Assembly: GCF_001314225.1 (NCBI RefSeq)
Contig: NZ_CP012697.1
Span: forward strand, 4,278,001 to 4,342,000
Length of the DNA: 64,000 nt
From: Microbacterium sp. No. 7
Lineage (GTDB): Bacteria > Actinomycetota > Actinomycetes > Actinomycetales > Microbacteriaceae
Direction: 5' to 3'
Shown: positions 1 to 8,662 of the stretch, one piece after another
Numbering within the stretch: position 1 is the first letter of the stretch
Layout of the letters: every line of letters begins with the position of its first letter
Position numbers and translations under genes: made by a program
The notes under the pieces: generated by a model
Seen by the model: the letters and a program-made list of their open reading frames with translations, nothing else
What the model was told of the DNA's origin: nothing
Database searches by the model: none

Positions 1-19
1 TTCGCCTTTCTGCGAGTGG

Positions 20-745
20 TTACTTGTTGGCGGTTCGGCGTTCGTAGGCCTGCTTGCGGTACTGGCCGACCGAACCGGCCGACCCTGGTGCAGGCATCTG
101 CTCACGCCCGAGCGACTGGTACAGCGGATCGCCGCCCTGGTCGCTGTCGTTCCCGCCCACCGGAGCGATGGACTGCGCGAACGTCTGGATGGCTTCGGCG
201 TCCAGATCGCCCTTGTCGTCGAGGAACTTGGTCACGTCGACGAACTTGAGTGCCCCACGGACACGTTCGACCGCGTCGTTGGGGGTTTCGCCGGATGCTC
301 GGGTGAGTCCGACGATCTGGCCCTCGATCGCGGGGGTCAGATACTTGGTGCGGGCTTCGGCCTGACCGGCCTGCTTGCCTTCGGTGCGTGCGTCCTCGAT
401 CGCCTTCTGCGCGTCGTCGAGGTTGCTGCGACGTGCCTGCTCCTGCTGCGCGAGGGTCGCCGCGACGTCGTCACGGGAGCCGAGCTTCGCCCACTCCCCG
501 TTCTCACGGGCGACGGTGTCGGCACGGTGCTGCTGCTTCTTCGCCTCGTACCGCCAGTACGCTTCGCGTTCGGCGGGTTCCATGTCGTCCTTCTTCGTTC
601 CGCGGGGGAACCCACGCTTGGCTTTGAAGTCGGTGTCGTTGAGGTCCGCGTCTCCGGGCAGGTACTCGTCGGGGTTGGCGACGATTCCGCCGCCTTCGGT
701 TCCCGTTCCGTTGAGCACGATGAACGGGGGGATGCGCTTGCGCAT
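20..745 (-). CDS. Putative phage scaffolding protein
   Basis: 241 residues, very rich in Glu, Lys, Gln and Ala, with a long charged helical middle (about residues 55-125) that looks like coiled coil, and a Gly/Pro-rich tail. This composition and the position directly downstream of portal and MuF-like genes fit a head scaffold, which shapes the procapsid and is then removed. The major capsid gene would be expected next, left of the window. No catalytic motif is seen, so the call rests on context and composition. Confidence 0.65.
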   Translation of the reverse strand: MRKRIPPFIVLNGTGTEGGGIVANPDEYLPGDADLNDTDFKAKRGFPRGTKKDDMEPAEREAYWRYEAKKQQHRADTVARENGEWAKLGSRDDVAATLAQQEQARRSNLDDAQKAIEDARTEGKQAGQAEARTKYLTPAIEGQIVGLTRASGETPNDAVERVRGALKFVDVTKFLDDKGDLDAEAIQTFAQSIAPVGGNDSDQGGDPLYQSLGREQMPAPGSAGSVGQYRKQAYERRTANK

Positions 746-819
746 GCGTTGTTGCCTCCATATCGGAATGCGTGCCCTCCCCCTGATCGGGTGGAGGCAA
801 CCCGCATGTCGCGGGAAGT

Positions 820-1860
820 TCAGTAGCGTGAGGCGCGGGCGATGAGGTTCCGGTGGAACTGGATGGCCTCGTCGATGTCACGCACCGGGGTTTCACGGCC
901 GCTGCCGGTGAGGTCGATGAGGTTCGTTCCGCGTCGCCGGGCGTCCTCGAGAATCTCGATGGACCGTTCGGACGTGTCACGCATCTGCGCCCAGTTGATG
1001 GCGTTGCTGGCCTTCGTGGGCTTGCTGTATCCCGTGAACACCCGGCGGGAGGACTGCCGGTTCACCTCGGCGACGTCCTTGTAGTGGTGGCCCTTCTGCA
1101 CAAGGATCGGGCCGAGCTCGCCGTGTTCGACGGTGCGGATGCTGATGCGCTTGAGGTCTTCCGCGTAGTTCGACCCGGCGGCTTCGTAGAGCTTGTCGAG
1201 GTCTTCCCTATTGAGCCGGAGACCCGGATCGTTCGATGCGGTCAGCGGCGCGACCGTGCACTTGCAACGATCGTGAAGGTCCAACAGGTCATCACGGGTG
1301 TAGAACCGGCTGGACGCGACGATGCAGAGCCCGCATGTGCCGGTCTTCGACAGCTCGGGATGAATGACCCGCCGGTATCCGATGACTTTCTCCGCCGGTG
1401 TCGCGTCGATCACTCGCTGTTGTTCGTCGCGTGCCGCGGCGGCGAGGTCCGCTTCAACGATCTGCTCGATACGTTCGGTGATCGTCTTCGTTGCGTCGGT
1501 GCTTTCGAGCGCTTTTCGGAGTTCATGCTCAACCTGCCGTGCGGGCCGCTTGTACACCTCGACGATGGGTGTCCCGGACCTCGCGTACATGTTCTCGAAC
1601 GCGGAAGGCGAGGGTTCGACATCGATCGCGTTGAGCATCTGGACCATGTACGCGCGGGCGAGGAGGCGAGCTTGCTCGGTCGCGACGTCCACGTACACGG
1701 CGGACTGCGCGGCACGTGCGTTGATCATGTCGGGTCGCCCGAACCATCGGAACGGCACCCACAAGCCAACGAGGATGCGAATCAGGCTGGTGACGAGCGA
1801 TGCGTGCTGTTCCGCGTAGGTCTCGACGACGCGCCGCACCTGCTGGTCAGTCGCCGCCAC
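820..1860 (-). CDS. MuF-like minor head / head morphogenesis protein
   Basis: 346 residues starting at a GTG that overlaps the end of the portal gene by 14 bases. The N-terminal 190 residues are helical. Around residues 195-230 there is a cluster with CGLC, an HD pair and a CKC motif, a Cys/His arrangement typical of phage Mu gpF-like proteins that bind portal and act at the start of DNA ejection. The gene order terminase, portal, MuF, scaffold is standard for siphophages. Confidence 0.75.
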   Translation of the reverse strand: MAATDQQVRRVVETYAEQHASLVTSLIRILVGLWVPFRWFGRPDMINARAAQSAVYVDVATEQARLLARAYMVQMLNAIDVEPSPSAFENMYARSGTPIVEVYKRPARQVEHELRKALESTDATKTITERIEQIVEADLAAAARDEQQRVIDATPAEKVIGYRRVIHPELSKTGTCGLCIVASSRFYTRDDLLDLHDRCKCTVAPLTASNDPGLRLNREDLDKLYEAAGSNYAEDLKRISIRTVEHGELGPILVQKGHHYKDVAEVNRQSSRRVFTGYSKPTKASNAINWAQMRDTSERSIEILEDARRRGTNLIDLTGSGRETPVRDIDEAIQFHRNLIARASRY

Positions 1861-3247
1861 CGGCCTGTCCTGCCTGTCCGAGGGACGTCACGAACGCTTC
1901 CGCGAGACGGTCCTGCGCGGCCTGACGCATCTGCGCCGGCGTCATCTCGAACACTTCCTCGTCGATGAAAGCCTGCGTCGCCCCACCGGTCTTGAACTTC
2001 GCTGCCGCTTCGGCCTTCTCCGCGAGCGACGACGGCTGGATCTTCCCCCAGATCACTTCAAGGTCGGTGATACTCGCCCGAGTGGTGTCGCCGGTCATGA
2101 GGAACGACTGCGACATCGCCTGCGTGAGGGCGACTTCCGCCTGCTCATTCATGCCCTGCACGGCATGGATGAGAGGTTCGCGAGAGATGTCGGCACCCTT
2201 CGCGGACTGGTTGTTCGACTCCCCGTCGAACAAGTCCTGCGGGGTGCGGGTGTTCGACATGAGCGTCTTGAGTTCTTCTTTCCGTGCGCTGTACACGGGG
2301 GTCACGTCGGTGGACGCGGATTCCCAGATCTCCGCACCGAGCGGGAGCATCCACAGCGCCGCGGGGCCCGCTTTGAACATCTCGTCGTAGTCGATCTCGT
2401 GACCGGCCTGCGGATGCCCTTCGGGGAAGTGAGTGGGCAGGTTGCCCTTGACGCCCCGCTGCCGGAACGACTGCATGACGATGAGGGTCAGCGCGTTGAG
2501 GGTGATCTCGTTGATCCGGTCGACGGTGTCGAGGTGCTTCTCGTACACCCCGAACCCATCGACGGTGCGGTTCTGCTGCAGCAGCGCGTCCAGGGTCCAT
2601 GGGGTGATCTGCCGGTCTTCTCGCCACGTCCACCCGGGCCCCGTGTACCAGGGGGTGCCGTCCTGCGGCAGGGTGGGGAACTCGGTGAGCCGGTACGCGC
2701 GCCGGTAGTACCCGGGCCGCCACAACGTCAACGATTCGGCTTTGTTGATCTGGTCGTACCCGTAGGTGATGCCGGCTTCGGTGAGCCACGGACGCAGAGC
2801 GTTCTGCTCGGTGATCGTGTTCCACTCGTTCCGGACGTTCCAGATCGGCCCGTCTGGTCCTGGGATGGTGAGGATGTACGCACGCCCGTAGTCACCGGTG
2901 TCGTTGAAGAACTGCCGTGACTGGACACCCATCCGGTTGCCGCGCCAGTGCTTGAACGCCTCGAGGTCACCGGTCTCGTCGGCGGGCGCCGCGGTGCGGA
3001 ACCCGAGGACACGCTGCCGGTCGGTGCGAGCGTCACGAATTGTCTCCACCGTGTGGAGGCGTGACCGGCGCATGAACCGCATGTACGACTCACGTGTGCC
3101 GGTGTCCCACGCGTTGTCGGGCAGGAGCGCGTCACCGTCACGGTAGGCGGTGAGTTTCCGCATCCTGGGGAGTCCGGCGCCGAGCTTCTCCCCCAGTCGC
3201 ATGAGCCACCAGTCGTCCGATCCGGGGATACCCGCTTGTTCGAGCAC
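1847..3247 (-). CDS. Phage portal protein
   Basis: 466 residues. The ring-forming portal sits at one capsid vertex and passes DNA. Support comes from length, from the tryptophan- and arginine-rich central part, from a C-terminal helical region (EKAEAAAKFKTGG, then a repeated 'MTPAQMRQAAQDRL' segment) and from the position between large terminase and MuF gene. The start codon follows the terminase stop after a short gap. No frameshift or truncation is seen. Confidence 0.85.
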   Translation of the reverse strand: MLEQAGIPGSDDWWLMRLGEKLGAGLPRMRKLTAYRDGDALLPDNAWDTGTRESYMRFMRRSRLHTVETIRDARTDRQRVLGFRTAAPADETGDLEAFKHWRGNRMGVQSRQFFNDTGDYGRAYILTIPGPDGPIWNVRNEWNTITEQNALRPWLTEAGITYGYDQINKAESLTLWRPGYYRRAYRLTEFPTLPQDGTPWYTGPGWTWREDRQITPWTLDALLQQNRTVDGFGVYEKHLDTVDRINEITLNALTLIVMQSFRQRGVKGNLPTHFPEGHPQAGHEIDYDEMFKAGPAALWMLPLGAEIWESASTDVTPVYSARKEELKTLMSNTRTPQDLFDGESNNQSAKGADISREPLIHAVQGMNEQAEVALTQAMSQSFLMTGDTTRASITDLEVIWGKIQPSSLAEKAEAAAKFKTGGATQAFIDEEVFEMTPAQMRQAAQDRLAEAFVTSLGQAGQAGGGD

Positions 3248-3255
3248 GTTGCCCC

Positions 3256-5010
3256 CTATCTGACGCGTCGCGGCACACCGGTTGTGGTGTCCTTGAACTC
3301 CTTGCGGAACCTGGCCCGACCTTCGATCGCGAGCGCCATGCCGACGGCGGCGTCCATCTTTTTCCCCGACCCGCGGACGTCCTTGCCGATCACGTCACCT
3401 GCAGGTCGTTTCCAACGGCGGGCGTTCATCACATGCCGTGTGAGGACGAGGTGGTCGCCGTGGATGATGTCGCCGGTCTTGATCGCGGTTTCCGCACGCT
3501 CCACGACCTTCGCCATTTCCGCGTGACGGCTCGTTTCGAACGTGATCTGTTTCTTCTCGGTGACGTGCACGACGAGACCAGCGCCGTACAGGTTCTCCCA
3601 CCGGTCGACGTAGTCACGCCAATGCGGCGGGTCCGCGAGAAACGCGACCACCTTGTACTTCTTGAACGTCTCCTTGACGACCGCATCAACGGCTTGGTGA
3701 TCAACAGACCAGTGGGCGGCTTCTTTCGAGTCCGGCGCTTCCCAGATCCCAATGGGGAACACGTACCCGTCCGAAATGCGGCACCCGATGAGGACAGTCG
3801 CGTCCCTGTTCAGCGAGCCGTCGAACCCGAGCGCGATCTCATCACCTCGACGCGGCGGCAGAATCCCGAGACGCCGCCCACCGGTCCTCGCAGCAGCTCG
3901 CCGAGCTCGGAGTCCGATCTTCACCCATTCGTGGAGCTTCAACCACGCATTCGACGCGGCGACGAGACTGTTGAAGAAGTACCGGCGCGTGTCGGCTTCC
4001 GACTGGCGCGTATCGAACAGGGAGTCAAGAAGGTCTTCGGGGTCGTTCCATGCGATCGCGTCGCCGAACGCTTCGATGAACCCGCTCCGTAGCCGGTCGA
4101 GGTACTCTTCCTCGGTTTCGAGCCGCTCGCCACCCTTCGCCTCAGGGTCCTTGACTTTGATCTTCTCGACCGACTCGACATCCGCCCACCTGTGATCGAA
4201 CAGCAAGCGAGGGCGTCGGGCTTTGCCCTCTTGGATCATGTCGGCGAGGAAGTACGTGTCCTCGGCGATTGAGTCTTCACCAGGCGCGTACATCGTTGTT
4301 GTCTCGATGTACCAGGTGCCTTCGCTGCGCCGCTTGACGAGGTTGCGGGTGACGGTGCTGTACATGCTGCGCAACGTGTCGGTGGTGTACAGGTGCGTCT
4401 CATCGAACACGGCGAACGTTTCGAGTCCGCCGTCCTTCGACGCGGACCCAGCGGTTGCGGGGATGATCATGCCGCCGTTGCCGATGATCACTCGCGTCTT
4501 GCCGACATCGACGCCGTACGCCGCCTTCAAGGCGAACAGCGGGGCGTCCTCGTCGGTGAGGTTGTAGTAGACCGAGTCGTAGACGTTGCCGGTCTGCCCT
4601 TCCTCCGTCGCCATGATGCGGATGTAGGGGTTGTGAACCGGCTTTCCCATGGGCTCGCCGGGTGAGTAGGTGTACGTCTGCCCGAGGAACGTGTAGGTCT
4701 CTCCGCCCTTCGCGTACCCTGCGAATCGGCAGGGCCCGAAGGCTTCGAAGAGCACCAGTGCCGCAGCGATGCCGGACTTGTCGGTGCCTTTCGGGCGGGA
4801 AAGGAACGCAGAGTTGTAGAGGCGGCTGCCGTCCTTCTCCAGCCCGTAGCAGTCAACAACGAACCCGGTGTACTCGTCGCCGTACCGGATGGGCTTGCCC
4901 TGCGCACCACCACGCCCGTGAACAACGAACGTCTCGATCCACCAGACGCCAATCCAACCGAGCGACCTGGCCCGGTCATGCCGGGGCAGCCGGATCAGGC
5001 GATGAGCCAC
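3256..5010 (-). CDS. terL: Phage terminase large subunit (ATPase/nuclease)
   Basis: 584 residues, GTG start (MAHRLIRLPRHDR). It packages DNA into the prohead. The N-terminal half keeps the order of a TerL ATPase: an RPKGTDKSG segment near residue 73 in the position of an adapted Walker A, and an acidic 'FAVFDETHLY' Walker B near residue 220. The C-terminal nuclease half includes 'ALGFDGSLNRDATVLIG' near residue 395, which has the first acidic residue expected for the RNase-H-like fold. The small subunit lies immediately upstream. Confidence 0.92.
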   Translation of the reverse strand: MAHRLIRLPRHDRARSLGWIGVWWIETFVVHGRGGAQGKPIRYGDEYTGFVVDCYGLEKDGSRLYNSAFLSRPKGTDKSGIAAALVLFEAFGPCRFAGYAKGGETYTFLGQTYTYSPGEPMGKPVHNPYIRIMATEEGQTGNVYDSVYYNLTDEDAPLFALKAAYGVDVGKTRVIIGNGGMIIPATAGSASKDGGLETFAVFDETHLYTTDTLRSMYSTVTRNLVKRRSEGTWYIETTTMYAPGEDSIAEDTYFLADMIQEGKARRPRLLFDHRWADVESVEKIKVKDPEAKGGERLETEEEYLDRLRSGFIEAFGDAIAWNDPEDLLDSLFDTRQSEADTRRYFFNSLVAASNAWLKLHEWVKIGLRARRAAARTGGRRLGILPPRRGDEIALGFDGSLNRDATVLIGCRISDGYVFPIGIWEAPDSKEAAHWSVDHQAVDAVVKETFKKYKVVAFLADPPHWRDYVDRWENLYGAGLVVHVTEKKQITFETSRHAEMAKVVERAETAIKTGDIIHGDHLVLTRHVMNARRWKRPAGDVIGKDVRGSGKKMDAAVGMALAIEGRARFRKEFKDTTTGVPRRVR

Positions 5011-5013
5011 GAC

Positions 5014-5505
5014 CTACGCCCCCGCGAGCCGACTACGCCGATCGTTCAGCGACGTGATGTTGTCCGAACCACCATCCGCGTTCCCAACCGGGTACTCCTC
5101 GGGCACCTCGATCTCAAGCCGTAGCCGCAGCCGGTCCGCGTACGTCGCGCCGAACGCGGCCACCCGCACACGGATCTCCGCGGCACGCTCCGAGTTGCGG
5201 CCACCGCTCATCCACATCTGGTGATGCATCAGCGCCGTATCGAGCATGTAGTCCCAGTCGACGTCCGTGACCATCCGAGTGCCCTGCGGCGACCGACGCC
5301 AGTTCTCCCACCAGCGCACGGTCTGCTTGTGCCACTGCTCACGCACAGGCGTGTCCTCGTCCTCCCACTGCGACTTCGGCAGGAACGGCAACACATCGTC
5401 GGGAAGCGGGAAGCCACCGATCTTGCCGTCGGAGCGGATCGACTCACGCACGGGCGTGTCACGAGCGCGGCTGCGCTTCTCCTTCGGGGGAGGACCGGGA
5501 GACAC
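5014..5505 (-). CDS. Phage terminase small subunit-like protein
   Basis: 163 residues with a GTG start. It begins with a Pro/Lys/Arg-rich DNA-contact-like segment (PGPPPKEKRSRARD), followed by helices with several Trp residues, and ends four bases before the large terminase start. Small terminase subunits recognise the packaging site; context, size and basic N terminus support this. Sequence motifs alone would not prove it. Confidence 0.72.
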   Translation of the reverse strand: MSPGPPPKEKRSRARDTPVRESIRSDGKIGGFPLPDDVLPFLPKSQWEDEDTPVREQWHKQTVRWWENWRRSPQGTRMVTDVDWDYMLDTALMHHQMWMSGGRNSERAAEIRVRVAAFGATYADRLRLRLEIEVPEEYPVGNADGGSDNITSLNDRRSRLAGA

Positions 5506-5975
5506 TAGACGGCCTTCCTCGCGTGGTAGCGGGCGAGCGCTTCAGAGTTCCGGCACTCTCGACACTGCCTGTACGGGGCCTTCCCCCGTACGGCCTTGAT
5601 GATCAGATTCGATCCAGTGAGATCGTGGCCACGAACGCAAGCGGTCTTTCGGCGGTTCTTGGCGATGTAGTTCTCGCTCCGGTCGGTGTTCTCTCGGGCC
5701 GTGACCACCTCAAGGTGCGCCGGGTTACAGCACGAGCGGTTCCGGCAAAGGTGATCCACCTGCATGCCGCCAGGGATCGACCCCTGCAACACGCGAACAG
5801 AGATCCTGTGCGTGTACTCGCGTCGTGGGTAGGTTCCGTCGGGCTGACGCAGCGCGTATCGCCCGTAGCCGTCTCGGTCCCGGTACGCGCGCCACTCCCA
5901 ACAACCGGATTCCGCCTGCTCAACCTTCGACCAGAAGGCATGGGGGAGCCGCGGATCAGCGAACTGGTACTGCAT
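5505..5975 (-). CDS. HNH homing-type endonuclease
   Basis: 156 residues. The core has 'QVDHLCRNRSCCNPAHLE' (about residues 72-89), a classic HNH site with the catalytic His in DH, two zinc-type Cys and the later Asn/His, followed by 'ENTDR'. A second Cys cluster (CVRGHDL and CREC) forms a C-terminal zinc finger. HNH genes next to terminase are frequent and can assist packaging cleavage; it could equally be a free-standing homing nuclease. Its stop overlaps the next start. Confidence 0.88.
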   Translation of the reverse strand: MQYQFADPRLPHAFWSKVEQAESGCWEWRAYRDRDGYGRYALRQPDGTYPRREYTHRISVRVLQGSIPGGMQVDHLCRNRSCCNPAHLEVVTARENTDRSENYIAKNRRKTACVRGHDLTGSNLIIKAVRGKAPYRQCRECRNSEALARYHARKAV

Positions 5976-6246
5976 GGTGCCTCATCTCCATCCAGAACGG
6001 ATGCCGCGACCAGAACGGCTCGCGGAGGTGAACGATTCGGGGCTAGGTACCCCCTGGAACCCGCGCGCACAGCGGAACGCAGAACGTGTGCGGGCGGGAG
6101 GGAGGCCGGGGGTGGGGGTCCTGCCCCGGGTGGGGTCGAGCTCGCTGGGGCGGGGTGTGTGGCCGGCGGGTGTGTGTCATGTGACGTGACATGTGTGGGG
6201 CGTAAGGGCTGGGCGGGGTGCTGGGGAAATGGATGAGGGCACGGGC

Positions 6247-6275
6247 TTGACAATGCCCACGGTCATGGGTAATGT
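6247..6275 (+). promoter_or_regulatory. Sigma70-type promoter for the rightward small-gene set
   Basis: A perfect TTGACA at 6247-6252, a 17-base spacer and TAATGT at 6270-6275. Transcription should begin near 6282, inside the first stem-loop. It lies in the 376-base gap (5976-6351) between the leftward HNH gene and the first rightward gene; no other gene is seen in that gap. Confidence 0.75.
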
Positions 6276-6278
6276 CAT

Positions 6279-6301
6279 GGGTGTCGGGAAGTAAGACACC
6301 C
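6279..6301 (+). promoter_or_regulatory. Stem-loop 1 with GTAAG loop
   Basis: GGGTGTC (6279-6285) pairs perfectly with GACACCC (6295-6301). The loop and junction contain GTAAG at 6291-6295. It stands at the expected transcript start, 50 bases before the start codon at 6352. It is one of four related hairpins in front of rightward genes. Confidence 0.7.
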
Positions 6302-6351
6302 GCAGACCTGAAACCACAGCCCCGCCCGGGGCCCGTCGAGAGGAGCACCCC

Positions 6352-6657
6352 ATGCCCAATGTCATCACCGCCCGGCTGGCGCCCGTCATCGGGCGTATCC
6401 CCGCCGACATCCACGCTCGCGCCGCGGCGCTCGGGATGATCGCCGAGACCTACGCCGAGACACGCGCCGGGCACGGCGTCACGGGCCGCGTCGCGTGGCA
6501 TGTCGCATTCGTGGCCGAGCCGCGCCCCGGCCACACGGAGGTCGTCCGCATGCGGTGCGGCACCGCCTCGACCGAAGCCCACGCGCTCGTCGAGCTCCGT
6601 GACGCGCTCGCCGAGCTCGAGCCGTACGCCGAGCGGATCGCCGCTATGCGGGCGTGA
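6352..6657 (+). CDS. Hypothetical prophage protein
   Basis: 101 residues, Ala/Arg/Glu-rich and mostly helical, with no recognised domain. The start is well defined by a GAGAGGAG ribosome site eight bases upstream and by the promoter at 6247. It is the first gene of a rightward set lying between two leftward blocks of the phage. Confidence 0.75.
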   Translation: MPNVITARLAPVIGRIPADIHARAAALGMIAETYAETRAGHGVTGRVAWHVAFVAEPRPGHTEVVRMRCGTASTEAHALVELRDALAELEPYAERIAAMRA

Positions 6658-6714
6658 GATCGGCCCCCGTGTGCGCGTAGGCGCCGCCGGCTCATGACCG
6701 GACACGGGGACAAC

Positions 6715-6736
6715 CCCGGCCAGTAAGGCGGCCGGG
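6715..6736 (+). promoter_or_regulatory. Stem-loop 2 with GTAAG loop
   Basis: CCCGGCC (6715-6721) pairs perfectly with GGCCGGG (6730-6736); the eight-base loop is AGTAAGGC. It ends 20 bases before the ATG at 6757, just before the shared GAAGGGAAC ribosome site. Confidence 0.7.
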
Positions 6737-6756
6737 TCAACCGAAGGGAACACATC

Positions 6757-7380
6757 ATGCGTGCATCGAACATCGTCGGGCTCGTCGCGGGCGCCGTTGC
6801 AGCCGTGGGCGTCATGCTCATCGTCGCCGTCGCGGTCATCCTCGGGGCGACCGTCAAGGCACCGCCGACAGCCGACACTGGCCCCGTCGAGCCCGCACCG
6901 GTCGTCGTCACCGCCCCGGCCTTCAAGGCACCGCCCGCGGCGGCCGGGGAAGCTCCCGAGCGCGGCACCACTGACGGGCGCAGCTGGGTGCGGCTGGGAG
7001 GCGTGACCTACTGGGCCGAGCCCGTCCCGACGCCGGAGCCGACGCCGGTCGTTGAGCCGACGCCGACACCCGCACCGGAGCCGGAGCCGGAGCCGGAGCC
7101 GGTTGCGCCGGTGGACGAGGAAGCGCCCGCCGTCGAGTGGGTCGAGCCCGCACCGGTCGTCGAGTCGGCGCCGGTCGAGTCCGAGCCGGCGCCCGCGTAC
7201 TGGGTGGTCGACACCTACGACGACGGGACGGTCGTCTACGGGACGAACGACCTCGAGGCATTCGCGGGTATGGAGTGCCCGCTGTCCGACGACCCGGCAA
7301 CCGAGATCGTCTGGTCTGACGACGAGTCCAGCTGGTACGGCACCCGGTATTGGGGTGCGTGCATCGAAGTCTGGCGCTGA
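6757..7380 (+). CDS. Membrane-anchored protein with Pro/Glu/Val-rich stalk
   Basis: 207 residues. Residues 7-31 form one hydrophobic segment, either a signal anchor or an uncleaved signal. Residues 35-150 are a low-complexity stalk of Pro, Glu, Thr and Val with repeated 'PEPTP' and 'EPEPE' units, suited to crossing the cell wall. The last 60 residues are a compact acidic and aromatic domain (WVVDTYDDGT to CIEVWR) with two Cys that could form a disulfide. The function is unknown; a surface-exposed lysogenic or exclusion role is possible but unproved. A GAAGGGAAC ribosome site precedes the ATG. Confidence 0.75.
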   Translation: MRASNIVGLVAGAVAAVGVMLIVAVAVILGATVKAPPTADTGPVEPAPVVVTAPAFKAPPAAAGEAPERGTTDGRSWVRLGGVTYWAEPVPTPEPTPVVEPTPTPAPEPEPEPEPVAPVDEEAPAVEWVEPAPVVESAPVESEPAPAYWVVDTYDDGTVVYGTNDLEAFAGMECPLSDDPATEIVWSDDESSWYGTRYWGACIEVWR

Positions 7381-7448
7381 CGTCCGCTCGCAGTTGCAAC
7401 GGCGGGCCCCGAAGCAAGTCGCACGGGGCTCGCCGCCCACCACAACCC

Positions 7449-7472
7449 GCCCGGGAGGTAAGACACCCGGGC
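7449..7472 (+). promoter_or_regulatory. Stem-loop 3 with GTAAG loop
   Basis: GCCCGGG (7449-7455) pairs with CCCGGGC (7466-7472) around the ten-base loop AGGTAAGACA. It lies in the gap before the ATG at 7490, again followed by GAAGGGAAC. Confidence 0.75.
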
Positions 7473-7489
7473 CCACCGAAGGGAACCTC

Positions 7490-7828
7490 ATGTACTACCG
7501 CATCCACACCGCTGGCGGCCGCAAGCTTCCCGGCATCTACCCGACGCGGCTCGCCGCGTTGCAGCACCTCGCAGACCGTGGTCTCAGCACCGTCGCGCAC
7601 ACCATCCGGCCCGACATCTCGACCGTCTCGATTCGGCGCGGGTACGCGGCCGTCTGCAACGGCGACACGACGATCGGGTACGTCGAGCTCACCCGCGACG
7701 GGTGGGCGGCGCTAAGCCTCGTCGCATCCACGTACGGGCACGAGTCCGACCGTGTCGAACGCGCTTGGGCTCGAGGTTGCGGCTCGCGTGCTGAGGCCGT
7801 CGCCGCGGTTGCGGAGCGTGCGCTGTGA
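7490..7828 (+). CDS. Hypothetical prophage protein
   Basis: 112 residues (MYYRIHTAGGRK...). The start is chosen because GAAGGGAAC lies seven bases upstream; the open frame extends further left but only across the previous gene and the hairpin. The C terminus is Ala/Arg-rich. Its stop overlaps the next GTG start, so translation is probably coupled. No domain is recognised. Confidence 0.7.
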   Translation: MYYRIHTAGGRKLPGIYPTRLAALQHLADRGLSTVAHTIRPDISTVSIRRGYAAVCNGDTTIGYVELTRDGWAALSLVASTYGHESDRVERAWARGCGSRAEAVAAVAERAL

Positions 7829-8154
7829 CCTACCCCGAAACCGCCCGCCGATTCGCACTCGCTGAGCAGAGCACCCGCTCCGGCGCAGCGCCTGACGTTG
7901 CCACGCTCGGAGCTGCCAAGCTCCCGATGTCCGACTGGGCCGAGGCCCGCCGCGACATCATGGGGCCGCAGACCATAGCCGCGAACCACGCGCTGCACGT
8001 CCAGGGAGCGGCGTTCGACCTGCGAAAGGCCGCCGCGGAGTGGGAGGCGATCGCAAGCACCCCCACCACTCCCGAACAGCGCCATGTCGCCGCGCAGCGC
8101 ATGGACACCGCCGCCCGCGCCCTGCTCGCCGCCATCGGGGAGGGGGAAGCATGA
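7825..8154 (+). CDS. Hypothetical prophage protein
   Basis: 109 residues, GTG start within the GTGA overlap with the previous stop. Almost entirely helical (AEARRDIMGPQT, then Ala-rich helices). It ends in an ATGA overlap with the next gene. No domain is recognised. Confidence 0.68.
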   Translation: MTYPETARRFALAEQSTRSGAAPDVATLGAAKLPMSDWAEARRDIMGPQTIAANHALHVQGAAFDLRKAAAEWEAIASTPTTPEQRHVAAQRMDTAARALLAAIGEGEA

Positions 8155-8408
8155 GCGCGATGGGTGCGGTGCACCTCGAGTTGCAGGAAACGGGGATGCT
8201 CCCCCGGTTCGATGAGTACACGGCGCGGGCGCGGGAGTGTGAGGTCCGTGAGTTGCACGTTCTCGCCGGCGTGTACGCGCGGGCGGCGCAGCGACTCATC
8301 GATGTTGCAGCTGCCGCGGTGCTGGAAGAGAGATGCCCCGGCTCGAACCGCAGAGCGGGTAAGACACGAGCCGGGGCGTTGCGGCGACCTGAAGGGAACA
8401 CCACATGA
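8151..8408 (+). CDS. Hypothetical prophage protein
   Basis: 85 residues starting at the ATG in the overlap at 8151, with GAGGGGGAAGC before it. Helical first two thirds. The last 25 codons run through stem-loop 4, so the 3' end of this gene doubles as the leader of the next gene. Function unknown. Confidence 0.6.
   Translation: MSAMGAVHLELQETGMLPRFDEYTARARECEVRELHVLAGVYARAAQRLIDVAAAAVLEERCPGSNRRAGKTRAGALRRPEGNTT
8335..8377 (+). promoter_or_regulatory. Stem-loop 4 with GTAAG in a larger loop
   Basis: GCCCCGGCTCG (8335-8345) pairs perfectly over 11 bases with CGAGCCGGGGC (8367-8377). The 21-base loop contains GGGTAAGACA, the same core as stem-loop 3. It lies 27 bases before the ATG at 8405 and inside the preceding coding region. 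Confidence 0.7.
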
Positions 8409-8662
8409 CCACTGTACCGGGTGCGAAAATTGCACCCATGACCCAGCACTACCTGAGCCCGAAGGAAGTTGCAGAACGCATCGGCGTCGAGCCGGAAACG
8501 GTGCGGACCTACGCGGCGCGAGGGCGCATGCCTGAACCTGACGCGACGATTGGTTTCATCAAGGGATGGTTGCCGGAAACGATCGACGAGTGGGCGGCGT
8601 CACGCCCGGGCCAGGGCCGGTGGGGACCGAGGAAGTTGCAGCACCCCGAGGATGCACCGTGA
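8405..8662 (+). CDS. Helix-turn-helix (MerR/excisionase-like) DNA-binding protein
   Basis: 85 residues. 'YLSPKEVAERIGVEPETVRTY' (residues 16-36) followed by 'AARGRMPEPD' is a winged helix-turn-helix start of the type in excisionases and MerR-like regulators. A second ATG at 8438 lies just before this domain and is an alternative start; the GAAGGGAAC site favours 8405. It may regulate the rightward set or act as recombination directionality factor, although it is far from the integrase. Confidence 0.72.
   Translation: MTTVPGAKIAPMTQHYLSPKEVAERIGVEPETVRTYAARGRMPEPDATIGFIKGWLPETIDEWAASRPGQGRWGPRKLQHPEDAP

Noticed and set aside
6170..6200. Palindrome-like TGTCATGTGACGTGACA before the promoter at 6247
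   Set aside because: Only five-base arms with an odd centre; chance level in this composition, although an operator cannot be excluded.
6043..7491. Long minus-strand frame of 482 codons across rightward genes
   Set aside because: It runs through the promoter, four gene starts and hairpins on the other strand; composition is typical of a shadow.
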